The notes below the pieces were generated by a model. That model did no database searches. It was not told the DNA's origin and was given only the letters and a program-made list of their open reading frames with translations. A program made the position numbers and the translations under genes. Positions 25,397-35,676 of a DNA stretch of 64,000 nucleotides are shown piece by piece. Every line of letters begins with the position of its first letter. The stretch's first letter is position 1. Source of the DNA: Anaerobacillus sp. CMMVII (GTDB taxonomy: Bacteria > Bacillota > Bacilli > Bacillales > Anaerobacillaceae); assembly GCF_025377685.1 (NCBI RefSeq), contig NZ_JACEHK010000016.1, positions 1 to 64,000 on the forward strand. Direction: 5' to 3'.

Positions 25397-26022
25397 AACA
25401 ACAATTAGCCAATCATTTATTAGAAATTGGAGCAGTTCACTTGAAGCCCAACGATCCATTTACTTGGACGTCTGGAATTAAATCACCGATCTACTGCGAT
25501 AACCGCTTAACCCTTTCATTTCCTTTAGTTCGTCGAAAAATTGCAATTGGGTTAGAAGAATTAATACAAACATACTATCCGGAAGTTGACGTAATTGCCG
25601 GAACGGCTACTGCTGGAATTCCCCATGCAGCATGGGTAAGTGATAACTTAAATTTACCGATGGTTTATGTCCGTGGAAAAGCAAAAGAACATGGCAAAGG
25701 AAATCAAATTGAAGGTTTAATTAAAGCAGGACAAAACGTTGTCATTGTCGAAGATTTAATCTCAACAGGTGGAAGTGTCATTACAACAGCCGAAGCGTTA
25801 GAAGAAGCTGGTGCTAATGTTCTTGGAGTTGTTGCCATTTTTACTTATGGCTTAGAAAAAGGAACAAAACAGCTGAGTGATGCAGGTTTAAGCTATTATA
25901 CAATTACTGATTACTTAACGCTGATTGATGTAGCAAAAGAAAAACAGCTAATTAATCAAGAAGATTTAGCTAAATTGAAAAAATGGCGTGATAACCCAGC
26001 TTCATTAGACTGGCTTTCATAA
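25393..26022 (+). CDS. pyrE: Orotate phosphoribosyltransferase
   Basis: Adds PRPP ribose-phosphate to orotate. 209 residues, with PRPP motif [15 protein letters not shown] near residues 116-130. It is the last gene of the operon. Confidence 0.97.
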
Positions 26023-26085
26023 TTTACCAAGTCTTTTGTAGGGAATACGCCTAAAAATTGTGGTTCCCTATAGGAGGTAAAAAAG

Positions 26086-26742
26086 ATGAAAAAGATGGAA
26101 GGCGAAGACTTTGACCACCTTGTTCGTTTTTTCGATGGAATGGCTACAACAAATTGGCTAAGTTCTGTCCACGAACAGTTAAAAGAGGCTACTGGAGGTT
26201 GGAAAGAAAAGAGAGTCTTAGATGTTGGTTGTGGAACGGGGCGCTTTTTGTTAAGGGGAGCCAACGAAGCAAATCATGTTACTGGAATCGATTTGTCGTC
26301 AGAAATGATAAAAGCAAGTAATCAAATATTCCTAGACCAAGATCTAGCTGACAAAGCAACCTTTGTCGTTGGAGATGCTTATCATTTGCCATTTGAGGAT
26401 CGTGAATTCGATATTGCCGTTTCAACATGTGTTTTATTTTTACTTCCCGAGCCTGAAATTGCTATGGATGAAATGATTAGGGTTATAAATAAAAATGGAA
26501 CAATTGCGATGTTAAATCCGTCCTTAAAAATGAATCAAGCAAAAGCTGCTCAATACTGTAAACTCAAAGGGCTTACAGGTTTTGAAGAAAGAACACTCAT
26601 GCAATGGTCAAAAATCTCAACCTCGAGACATACGTTTTCAACACAACAGTTAATTGACTTCTTAAAGGGGAAAGGTGCTAGGGAAGTAGATAATCTTAAA
26701 GTGTTAGATGGGTTAGCAATTATTACGATTGCAAAATTTTAA
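26086..26742 (+). CDS. Class I SAM-dependent methyltransferase
   Basis: 218 residues with SAM motif I VLDVGCGTGRFLL, the acidic residue in GIDLSSEMI, and motif II/III VVGDAYHLPFEDREFD. This is the UbiE/Methyltransf_11 type, and the substrate cannot be read from sequence. The start is ATG 26086 after AGGAGGTAAAA. It is absent from this place in B. subtilis. It has its own terminator and may be read through from pyr. Confidence 0.8.
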   Translation: MKKMEGEDFDHLVRFFDGMATTNWLSSVHEQLKEATGGWKEKRVLDVGCGTGRFLLRGANEANHVTGIDLSSEMIKASNQIFLDQDLADKATFVVGDAYHLPFEDREFDIAVSTCVLFLLPEPEIAMDEMIRVINKNGTIAMLNPSLKMNQAKAAQYCKLKGLTGFEERTLMQWSKISTSRHTFSTQQLIDFLKGKGAREVDNLKVLDGLAIITIAKF

Positions 26743-26752
26743 ACGATTCACT

Positions 26753-26792
26753 GTAACTAGTTCCAAGAGAGGGAGCTAGTTATTTTTTCATT
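26753..26792 (+). terminator. Terminator after the methyltransferase gene
   Basis: TAACTAGTTCC / GGGAGCTAGTTA stem with G-U pairs, followed by a T tract. Confidence 0.75.
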
Positions 26793-26998
26793 TGAGCTAA
26801 AAAGTGAGGAATCATTACTATTCGAGAGATAAAGTTAGAAATTCCACGGTATTCACGTTGTTAAGGCAATAAATAAGAAAATATAAGAGTAGAAAAATGT
26901 TTCGGAAACCGATATATTATAGATTACCCATTAGATTTTTTCACTTTCGTAAATTTTCTTACAATTCTTAGAGGTTCATTCTACATTGGAGGTTTATC

Positions 26999-28767
26999 AT
27001 GAAAACATTTCTTAGGCTTAAACAGTTTTATTGGCCTTATCAAAAGTATTTTTTAGGATCAATTTTATTTTTATTCTTTGTCACTGCTATCACTGTTGTT
27101 TATCCGATCATTTTAAAATTCACGATTGATGATGTCGTCCTAAGTGGCAACTATCATCTTGTTCCTTATGTGGCACTTGGGTTTATTGGAATTATGATAA
27201 TTAAGGGAATTGCAACTTACTATCATCAGTTTTTTGGCGATTTATTTGGTATTAAGACCGTTTATGAACTGAGAAACGCCCTTTATAAGAAACTACAATA
27301 CTTACCATTTCGTTATTACGATAATGCCAAAACGGGGGATCTCATGTCACGATTAACTGCTGATGTGGAGGGTTTCCGTTTCTTTTTATCTTTTGGCTTT
27401 GCACAAGCTTTAAACCTACTTTTACTAGTGGGGTTAAGTTTAGCTATCATGCTTTATTTTAGTGTTCCATTAGCATTACTAACACTAGCAGCAATGCCAT
27501 TTTTAATTGTGGTAGTTTACCGTTTTGATAAAGAAGTTCATCCTGCTTTTAAAGGAATTCGAAAATCCTTTGCAAGACTAACAACGAAGGTTCAGGAAAA
27601 TATCAGTGGGATGAATACAGTTAAATCTCTTTCAAGAGAAGATTATGAGATTAATAAATTTGTTGATAATAACGGGGATTATAAAGATCAATACATCCAA
27701 ACATCAAACATATGGGCAAAATACTTCCCACTCATGGAACTAATCGGGCAAATTTGCGTTGTTATGCTTTTAGGTTTTGGTGGTTTTATGGTTATTAATA
27801 ACCAACTCCAACCAGGAGAGTTAGTCGCTTTTTTTAGTTTAGTTTGGTACATTATTGGCCCACTAATGAATTTAGGATTTATCATTAATACGTTCTCGCA
27901 ATCTAAGGCTTCTGGTGAGCGTCTTGTAGAGGTTCTTGATGAACAAGAAGATATTAAAGATGCGGATAGAGCTATTCAAATTGAACGTTTAGAAGGCCAT
28001 GTCCAATTCAAGGAAGTATACCATAGCTATAATGACGAAGAAGGAATGGTACTAAAGAATGTTAGTTTTGATGCTCCTGTTGGAAAGGTTATTGGTTTAA
28101 TCGGAGCTACAGGTGCTGGAAAGACCACGATTACCCAACTAATTTCACGTTTTTATGAGGCAGATCAAGGCGAAATATTAATTGATGGAAAAAACATAAA
28201 TGAATATTCCATCCAATCATTACGAAAAAATATTGGCGTCGTTTTACAAGAATCGTTCTTATTCTCATGTTCTATTAGGGATAACATCTCATACGGTGCA
28301 CCAGAGGCAACACTTGAACAAATTCAAGACGCTGCTAACGTGCCGATGCCCATGAATTTATTATGGAACTTCCTGATGGCTATGATACCGTTCTTGGTGA
28401 ACGTGGCATGGGTCTTTCTGGTGGTCAGAAGCAACGGATTGCAATTGCGAGATCAATCCTCATTGATCCTAGTATTCTCATTTTCGACGATGCCACTAGT
28501 GCAGTAGATATGGAAACAGAAGCAAAAATTCAAGCAGCCTTCCAGGAAGTAATGAAAGGAAGAACAACATTTATTATTGCCCATCGAATTTCCTCGTTAA
28601 TGCATGCTGATGAAATCCTTGTTTTAGAAGATGGGGAAGTTCGAGAGCGAGGAAAGCATGAAGAATTACTAGCTAATGAATTAGGAATTTATCGTCGGAT
28701 TTACAATATTCAATTTAAAGATCACCAGACAATTGCCGAAGCTGAAAGTAAGAAGGTGAGTATATGA
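26999..28767 (+). pseudogene. ABC exporter half-transporter 1 (YheI/BmrC-like), frameshifted as read
   Basis: Membrane-spanning domain (residues 1-300, six hydrophobic helices) plus ATPase domain of a heterodimeric multidrug-type exporter. Walker A GATGAGKTT, signature LSGGQKQRIAIARS and Walker B LIFDDATSAVD are seen; the usual catalytic Glu after Walker B is Asp, as in the degenerate half of BmrCD-type pumps. The frame is lost at AA 28337-28338 (GCTGCTAACG); one more A gives DAAKRADAHEFIMELPDGYDT and an intact protein of about 589 residues. It overlaps the next gene by four bases. B. subtilis YheI-YheH is the nearest recalled relative. Confidence 0.85.
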
Positions 28768-30578
28768 TTAAAAAGCAGCAACATGGGAAAAATCGGTTTC
28801 ATTATGCCATTGACTCAGTAATTGAAAAACCATTTAATTGGAAGCAAATGCTCAGATTGTTTAACTATATGAAGCCATATTCTAAGAATTTACTGCCTTT
28901 AGCGATCGTAGCAATGATTGTGTCAACAGCGATACGCTTAATCACCCCAATATTAATCGGTGTTGTAGCGCTAAATAATGTTATCTACAACCGTGATGGA
29001 GAAGCATTACGAAATGTTGTAATTTTGATAACTGTACTTTATATCATCTCTTGGCTTGCGAATACCTGGAGAATTCGTTGGATGAATAAGCTAGGCCAAT
29101 ATGTCATCTTTGATTTACGACAAAGTTTATTTAAACACATTCAACGCTTATCACATAAGTTCTTCGATAAAAGATCAGCAGGATCAATTTTAGTAAGGAT
29201 AACAAATGATGTAAATTCCCTACAAGATTTATTTACCAATGGAGTTATCAATCTCTTAATGGACTTGTTAATGCTAGGTGGAATTATTGTTATTTTATTT
29301 TTCTTAAGTCCACAATTGACATTAGCAGTAATGGTTATTTTACCTTTAATGTTTTTCATCTCAACAGGGTTACGAAGAAAAATCAGACGTTCATGGCAGT
29401 TAGTTCGGTTAAAGCAATCACAAATTAACTCCCATTTAAATGAAAGCATTCAAGGCATTCGTGTCACTCAATCGTATACTCAAGAAAAAGAGAATATCAG
29501 TTTCTTTGAAAATATGAATGAAGAAAACTATCAAGCTTGGCGAGATGCAACCCAAAAAAATGCGATGTTTCGTCCGTTTGTCGAAATGTCTAACGCAATT
29601 GGTACTGCAATACTAATTTGGTATGGTGTCTCACTTATCCAAGGAAATACGATTGATATTGGTACATTTGTATCGTTTGCATTTTATTTAGGGATGTTCT
29701 GGGAGCCAATTTCTCGCCTTGGTCAAGTATATAATCAACTTTTAGTAGGTATGGCATCATCTGAACGTATTTTCGAGTTCTTAGATGAAAAACCTGCCGT
29801 AAAAGAAAGTAAGACTGCAATTTCCTTACCAGAGATGAAAGGTCAAATCCAATTTGAAGACGTTGAATTCTCTTATGACGATAAACGAAAAGCTTTAAAT
29901 AAAATTAATTTTGAAGTTGAAGCAGGTCAAACCGTTGCCTTAGTTGGGCATACAGGTTCAGGGAAAACAACAATTGTAAACTTGATTGCTAGATTTTACG
30001 ATCCCTCAAGTGGAACTGTTAAAGTCGACGGTCACGATTTAAAAGAAATCAAGCTTGATAGTTTAAGGCAGCGTGTCAGCACAGTTTTACAGGAAACATT
30101 TATTTTCTCGGGAACGATTATGGATAATGTCCGTTTCGGTAAGCCTGAGGCATCTGATGCTGAGGTAATAAAAGCCTGTGAAACTGTAGGGGCACATCGT
30201 TTTATTGAACAATTAAAGAAGGGCTACCATACCGAAGTAGAAGAACGTGGAAATATACTTTCAGTTGGAGAACGCCAGTTATTATCATTTGCACGAGCAT
30301 TACTTGCTGACCCGCAAATCTTAATTTTAGACGAAGCGACCGCGAGTATTGATACGGAAACCGAACAAGTGATCCAAGAAGCATTGCGAACGCTACTAAA
30401 AGATCGCACATCAATCATGATCGCACATCGTCTTTCAACCATTCGTGAAGCTGACAATATTATCGTTCTAGAACATGGAAACATTCTTGAAACCGGAAAC
30501 CACGACGAGTTAATGGCTCAACAAGGAGAATACTATAACCTTGTTAAAGCCCAGTTTAAGGTGTTGAATGCAGGTTAG
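28764..30578 (+). CDS. ABC exporter half-transporter 2 (YheH/BmrD-like)
   Basis: 604 residues. Six-helix membrane domain followed by an ATPase domain with Walker A GHTGSGKTTIV, a signature variant LSVGERQLLSFARAL, and Walker B ILILDEATASID with the catalytic Glu. Together with the previous gene it forms an asymmetric pair: this half has the intact catalytic Glu. The ATGA overlap supports a heterodimer. Its stop codon lies inside the first unit of a heptamer array. Confidence 0.92.
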   Translation: MIKKQQHGKNRFHYAIDSVIEKPFNWKQMLRLFNYMKPYSKNLLPLAIVAMIVSTAIRLITPILIGVVALNNVIYNRDGEALRNVVILITVLYIISWLANTWRIRWMNKLGQYVIFDLRQSLFKHIQRLSHKFFDKRSAGSILVRITNDVNSLQDLFTNGVINLLMDLLMLGGIIVILFFLSPQLTLAVMVILPLMFFISTGLRRKIRRSWQLVRLKQSQINSHLNESIQGIRVTQSYTQEKENISFFENMNEENYQAWRDATQKNAMFRPFVEMSNAIGTAILIWYGVSLIQGNTIDIGTFVSFAFYLGMFWEPISRLGQVYNQLLVGMASSERIFEFLDEKPAVKESKTAISLPEMKGQIQFEDVEFSYDDKRKALNKINFEVEAGQTVALVGHTGSGKTTIVNLIARFYDPSSGTVKVDGHDLKEIKLDSLRQRVSTVLQETFIFSGTIMDNVRFGKPEASDAEVIKACETVGAHRFIEQLKKGYHTEVEERGNILSVGERQLLSFARALLADPQILILDEATASIDTETEQVIQEALRTLLKDRTSIMIAHRLSTIREADNIIVLEHGNILETGNHDELMAQQGEYYNLVKAQFKVLNAG

Positions 30579-30783
30579 AGTTGAGAGTTTTGAGTTAAGA
30601 GTTATTTTTAGTGAAGCTTCGTAGAGAAACAATAAAGTAGCAAAAAAGGAATGGCATAAGCCACTCCTTTTTTGTTACTCAAAACTCAAAACTCAAAACT
30701 CAAACCTCAAAACTCAAAACTCAAACCTCAAACCTCAAACCTCAAACCTCAAACCTCAAACCTCAAACCTCAAAACTCAAAAC
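30574..30783. repeat. Heptamer-array inverted repeat element H3
   Basis: The left arm (30574-30603) is four degenerate 7-bp units of TTGAGAG type. A core GAAGCTTCG lies at 30613-30621. The right arm (30677-30783) is about 15 near-perfect CTCAAAA/CTCAAAC units. The element fills the gap between the convergent ABC and rqcH genes, from stop codon to stop codon. Confidence 0.85.
30643..30673. terminator. Bidirectional terminator between the ABC operon and rqcH
   Basis: AAAAAAGGAATGGC / GCCACTCCTTTTTT stem with one mismatch; A-rich on the left and T-rich on the right, so it can serve both converging genes. Confidence 0.75.
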
Positions 30784-32489
30784 TACTTCTTAAGCTTCCT
30801 CACAAGTTCCTCATCCGGTGTTACATAGAGGGTTGTTTGGTTGTCGTAAATCACGTAGCCAGGTTTTGCCCCGCTTGGTTTTTTGACATGCTTAATTAGG
30901 GTGTAATCAACAGGTACAGAGCTTGATTGTCTAGCTTTACTAAAGTATGCAGCTAATGTTGCTGCTTCTTTTAAGGTAGTTTCATCAACGTCTGTACTTT
31001 TAATGACTACATGTGAGCCTGGTATATCTTTGGTATGTAGCCATGTTTCATACTGTCTAGCCAGGCGATTAGTTAAATACTCATTTTGCTTATTGTTTTT
31101 CCCAATCAAAATTTCAAGGCCTGTAGAAGACATATACTCTTCTAGAATTGGCTTTGTTTCCTTTTTCTTTTTGGTCTGTTTTTTGTTACGAGTTCGAATA
31201 TAACCGCCTTCCATTAATTCTTCTCTAATTTCAGCAATGTCTTTAGGAGCAGCTGATTCCATTTGTCCGAGGATTCCTTCTAAATAATGAAGTTCTAGTT
31301 TTGTTTTTTCAAGTTGCTCTTTGACGATTTCTAATGAATTTTTTGCCTTGTTATACTTTTTGAAATAACTTTGAGCGTTTTCAGAAGGTGATTTCATTGG
31401 ATCAAGTGAGATAACAATTGAACGACCTTGTTCATCATAGAAGTCAATTACTTCAATCTCTTTTTGTCCTTTTTTAATTTGGTGTAAATAAGCTGTAATT
31501 AGCTCACCAAGCTTCCGATACTTTGCTGAGGCTTCTGCATCTATTAGGGTCTGCTCGAGCTTTTTGACTTTTGTTTTATTTTTTGGTGTTCATTCTTTAA
31601 GAACTTTTCTAAGTCACTTGCTTGTTGATGAACACGATCCCTTTCTGCTTTTCCGAAATAAAAACGAGTGAGCATTTCGCTAGCAGACAAAAAGGTTTGA
31701 GCAGTTCCTTTTAAATGATTTAGTGAGATAACAGAAAAATATTCTTTTTTATCTGTGACTGTAATTGTGGGTCAAAACTCAACCTTTTGACTTGTTCAAC
31801 CACTTCAAAAAAGGCTGTTGTTAATGTATCACGGTTTGGGAGCTTTGCCCGATAAAGAATTTCCTTTGCAAGTTGTGGGGATAGCCCAGAAAATTGGTTG
31901 ACGATTTGACTATCAAGTTTACCGGAATTAAAATCGATTTTTTTTATAAATGTAGTTTCATCGATTGTTAAAGGGTTTAGTTTTTCTTGTTCAGGTGGCA
32001 GCTTATACGTTTGTCCTGGCAAGATAGTTCGGTAGCTATTGATCCCAGGTGACAGGTGTTTAATACTATCTAGAATTTTGTCGTCTTTCTTGTCGAGTAA
32101 AACGATATTACTATGACGTCCCATAATTTCAACCATTAATTTTTATAGCTAACATCACCTAGTTCGTTTCTCCCTTTAATAAGTATGGTAACGATCCGTT
32201 CTAATTCTAATTGTTCGATTTCCTCAATGATTCCTCCCTCAAGATGTTTCCTCAGAAGCATACAAAACATTGGCGGTTCAGAAGGATTTCCTATTTTTTC
32301 ATCTGTTAAATGTAATCTTGCAAAGCTAGGATTTGCTGATAGAAGAAGTTGATGATTCATTCCGTTTGCTCGAACTGTAAAGATAAGTTCTGTTTTATAA
32401 GGTTGGTATATTTTTGTGATTCTTCCAGAAAGTAGCGTCTGCTTAAGTTCCGTCACCACTGCTTTTAAAACTGTACCGTCAAAGGACAT
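30783..32489 (-). pseudogene. rqcH: RqcH (NFACT family) ribosome quality-control factor, frameshifted as read
   Basis: RqcH (YloA/FbpA) recruits tRNA-Ala to stalled 50S subunits and makes alanine tails. The start MSFDGTVLKAVVTEL lies at 32489 after GGAGTG. NFACT-N (GRITKIYQPYKTELIF, NPSEPPMFCMLLRKHLEGG), coiled coil, and NFACT-R (WLHTKDIPGSHVVIK) are all present. Three breaks restore in frame with one extra base each: T run 32140-32144, G run 31769-31771, and T run 31579-31584 (plus-strand letters). The repaired length is about 570 residues. Residue 97 is Glu in LELERIV, where B. subtilis has Asp of the DR motif. Confidence 0.9.
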
Positions 32490-32560
32490 TTTTTTCACTC
32501 CATTACTTTTGGTTACCATTAGGAAGTTAGTATGCTAATGATTATATAGTTTTCTTTCAA

Positions 32561-32636
32561 TGAATTTCATCATTCATTATTTCCGCTAATATGGACTATA
32601 TGTAGTTTGCTATAGCCAATTAAGGTAATGATGAAA
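32561..32636. repeat. TGAATTTCAT-type intergenic element, copy A
   Basis: Starts TGAATTTCATCATTCA and ends GGTAATGATGAAAG, an imperfect palindrome. It lies in the divergent rqcH/yloB control region. Copies occur at 36595 and 51521. I saw no other clear signal in the gap 32490-32776. Confidence 0.65.
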
Positions 32637-32776
32637 GACACTCTTCAAGAAAAATATTTTTTCTCAAGATTTTCTATTTCACTAAACAGTATAGCATTTT
32701 TTTGGACTTGCCTGAATAAAGATAGTTTGTAAAGGACAAGGCAGGACTCTAAATGATACAGATGTGGGGTGTAGAA

Positions 32777-35485
32777 ATGAAATGGTATGAACGAGAGATA
32801 AAAGATGTTGAAGAAATAACACGTTCGCATTTTTCTAATGGATTAACTGATGAAGAGGCTAGTAAAAGATTAAAACAGTTTGGTTACAACAAATTAGATG
32901 AGGGAGAAACGGTTTCTGCATTTTTCTTATTTATAGCACAATTTAAAGACTTTATGGTCATTGTATTATTAGTGGCAACGTTAATTTCTGGTTTGTTAGG
33001 CGAATATATTGATGCAATCACGATTATGCTCATTATTTTATTAAATGGAATTTTAGGTTTTATTCAAGAACGTAAGGCGGAAAAATCATTAGCTGCTTTA
33101 AAGGAATTGTCAGCACCGCAAATGACCGTCCTTCGAGCTGGTGAGTGGATAAAGGTACCATCAAGCGAAGTAGTTGTCGGCGATATTGTAAAATTTACAA
33201 GTGGAGATCGAGTCGGAGCGGATATTCGTATCATTGAATCAAAAGGTCTGAGAATAGAAGAAAGTGCGCTAACGGGAGAATCAGTACCAGTTCAAAAAAC
33301 AGAAGCTGTCTTGTCAGGTGAAGATCTTTCAATTGGCGACCAAGAAAATATGGCCTTTATGGGGACAATGGTTACCCAAGGAAGCGGAATTGGTGTTATC
33401 GTTGCTACCGGAATGAAGACCGAAATGGGGAAAATTGCTCATCTGCTACAGTCAGCAGAAACAATGATAACCCCTTTGCAACACAAACTTGAACAATTAG
33501 GGAAAATTTTGATCATGGTTGCACTGTTTCTTACAGCACTAGTTGTTTTAATTGGTGTTTATCAAGGTCATGATGCCTATATCATGTTTTTAGCAGGGGT
33601 TTCATTAGCAGTTGCTGCTATACCTGAAGGCTTACCGGCAATTGTAACAGTAGCCTTAGCACTAGGTGTTCAAAGAATGATTAAGCGAAAGGCAATCGTA
33701 AGAAAGTTACCAGCAGTAGAAACGTTAGGCTGCGCATCTGTTATTTGCTCAGATAAAACGGGAACGTTGACTCAAAATAAAATGACAGTCACCAATCTTT
33801 GGTCTGGGGGAAACACATGGGAAGTCTCAGGAACTGGTTATACGCCAAACGGTGATTTTTATACAAATGGAAAAAAAGTTAGTTTACATTTAGAAAAAAG
33901 TTTACAACAACTCTTAACTTTTGGAGCCCTATGTAACAACGCAAAAATAATTTCGAATGATGTTAAAGAAGGCATTTTTGGAAAATCAAAGGCAGAATAT
34001 TCAATTGATGGAGATCCTACAGAAGGAGCTTTAATTGTTTCAGCTGCTAAAGCAGGTATTTCTAGGCAAGATTTGCAAAGTGACTACATTCTTGTTGAAG
34101 AATTTCCATTTGAATCAACAAGAAAAATGATGAGTGTGATCGTAGAACGAAAAAAAGATGGGAAGCGCTTCGTTGTTACGAAAGGGGCACCTGATGTCTT
34201 GTTGAGTAGAAGTAGTCAAATATTGTGGGAAGATCGGCTTCAGCCGTTATCGCCTCAAAGAGAATCTGCTGTTATATCTTCTATTGAGAACCTTGCTTCT
34301 CAAGCGCTACGAACAATTGCGATTGCATTCAAGGAGATTAATCGAGATGCCAATATTTCTTCTGAAGCTTCGGTAGAAAATAACTTAACATTTATTGGTC
34401 TGCAAGGAATGATCGATCCACCAAGACCTGAAGTGAAAGCCTCGATACTTGAATGTAGCGAAGCCGGTATTAAAACAATTATGATTACCGGAGATCATAT
34501 TATCACTGCTCAAGCAATTGCCAAACAGTTAAACATCCTACCAATCCACGGAAAAATAATGGATGGTAATACGTTAGCGAAAATGAGTGTTTCAGACTTA
34601 GAGGCAGTTGTCGATGATATTTATGTTTATGCACGTGTTTCACCTGAGCATAAGTTAAAAATTGTTAAGGCTCTACAGGCAAAGGGACATATTGTAGCTA
34701 TGACTGGGGATGGAGTAAATGACGCACCAGCCATTAAAGCCGCTAACATCGGGGTCGCCATGGGGATTACCGGTACAGATGTAGCTAAAGAAGCCTCGTC
34801 ACTTGTTTTGAGTGATGATAACTTTGCGACCATTAAAGCTGCTATTAAGGAAGGAAGAAACATTTACGACAATATCCGTAAGTTTATTCGATATATGCTC
34901 GCTTCAAACGTTGGTGAGATACTAGTCATGTTATTTGCAATGATGCTTGGCATGCCCCTCCCACTAGTTGCTATTCAAATCCTATGGATTAATCTCGTAA
35001 CAGACGGCTTACCAGCGATGGCGCTTGGCCTTGACCAGGCTGAAAGTGATGTTATGAGGCGAAATCCACGACACCCTCAGGAAAGTGTATTTGCTAGGGG
35101 GCTAGCTTGGAAAATAGTTAGTCGTGGTTTTATGATAGGGGTAGTTACTTTAATAGCCTTTTGGTTAACTCTCTCTCAACATCCAGATGATTTAATGAGA
35201 GCACAATCCGTTGCTTTTGCAACATTAGTTATGGCACAGCTTATTCATGTATTTGATTGTCGTAGTGAACATTCAGTATTCCATCGAAATCCATTTCAAA
35301 ATATCTACTTAGTATTAGCAGTACTTTCTTCAACTGCATTAATGCTAGTTGTTATGTATTTCCCACCGTTACAACCTGTGTTCCATACGGTAGGTTTAAA
35401 TCTCCGTGAATGGTTATTAGTCCTTGGTATGGCTTCTATTCCAACAATTGCCCTTGCAGGCTTTCACATATTTAAAAGATCATAA
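32777..35485 (+). CDS. yloB: P-type Ca2+-transporting ATPase (YloB-like)
   Basis: Type IIA calcium pump, about 902 residues. The actuator motif ALTGESVPV, phosphorylation motif CSDKTGTLTQNKMTV, hinge MTGDGVNDAPAIKAANIGVAMG and Ca-site helix VAAIPEGLPAIVTVALALG are all seen, with ten hydrophobic segments. I prefer ATG 32777 (MKWYEREIKDVEEIT) over the upstream ATG 32753 because it matches family starts. B. subtilis yloB also follows yloA. Confidence 0.95.
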   Translation: MKWYEREIKDVEEITRSHFSNGLTDEEASKRLKQFGYNKLDEGETVSAFFLFIAQFKDFMVIVLLVATLISGLLGEYIDAITIMLIILLNGILGFIQERKAEKSLAALKELSAPQMTVLRAGEWIKVPSSEVVVGDIVKFTSGDRVGADIRIIESKGLRIEESALTGESVPVQKTEAVLSGEDLSIGDQENMAFMGTMVTQGSGIGVIVATGMKTEMGKIAHLLQSAETMITPLQHKLEQLGKILIMVALFLTALVVLIGVYQGHDAYIMFLAGVSLAVAAIPEGLPAIVTVALALGVQRMIKRKAIVRKLPAVETLGCASVICSDKTGTLTQNKMTVTNLWSGGNTWEVSGTGYTPNGDFYTNGKKVSLHLEKSLQQLLTFGALCNNAKIISNDVKEGIFGKSKAEYSIDGDPTEGALIVSAAKAGISRQDLQSDYILVEEFPFESTRKMMSVIVERKKDGKRFVVTKGAPDVLLSRSSQILWEDRLQPLSPQRESAVISSIENLASQALRTIAIAFKEINRDANISSEASVENNLTFIGLQGMIDPPRPEVKASILECSEAGIKTIMITGDHIITAQAIAKQLNILPIHGKIMDGNTLAKMSVSDLEAVVDDIYVYARVSPEHKLKIVKALQAKGHIVAMTGDGVNDAPAIKAANIGVAMGITGTDVAKEASSLVLSDDNFATIKAAIKEGRNIYDNIRKFIRYMLASNVGEILVMLFAMMLGMPLPLVAIQILWINLVTDGLPAMALGLDQAESDVMRRNPRHPQESVFARGLAWKIVSRGFMIGVVTLIAFWLTLSQHPDDLMRAQSVAFATLVMAQLIHVFDCRSEHSVFHRNPFQNIYLVLAVLSSTALMLVVMYFPPLQPVFHTVGLNLREWLLVLGMASIPTIALAGFHIFKRS

Positions 35486-35491
35486 CAAAAC

Positions 35492-35547
35492 GAAAAGCTA
35501 ACTTGGATCCTTCATTTAGAGGGCATACCCATGTTAGCTTTTCATTT
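35492..35547 (+). terminator. Terminator of yloB
   Basis: GAAAAGCTAAC / GTTAGCTTTTC perfect 11-bp stem with a 30-nt loop, followed by a T-rich stretch. Confidence 0.75.
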
Positions 35548-35676
35548 GTTTGCATCTAGGTATGTTATCTGTTAGATTTATAAATTAGTTAAAATTTAAA
35601 TGCATACGGTGTTTCTATTTCCTCTACTTGTTGATAATGGTAAAATTGGTTAGAATAGATATGTGGATGTGATGTT

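Noticed and set aside
30677-30783. CTCAAAC repeat tract as a CRISPR array
   Set aside because: The period is 7 bp with no spacers, and there are no cas genes nearby.
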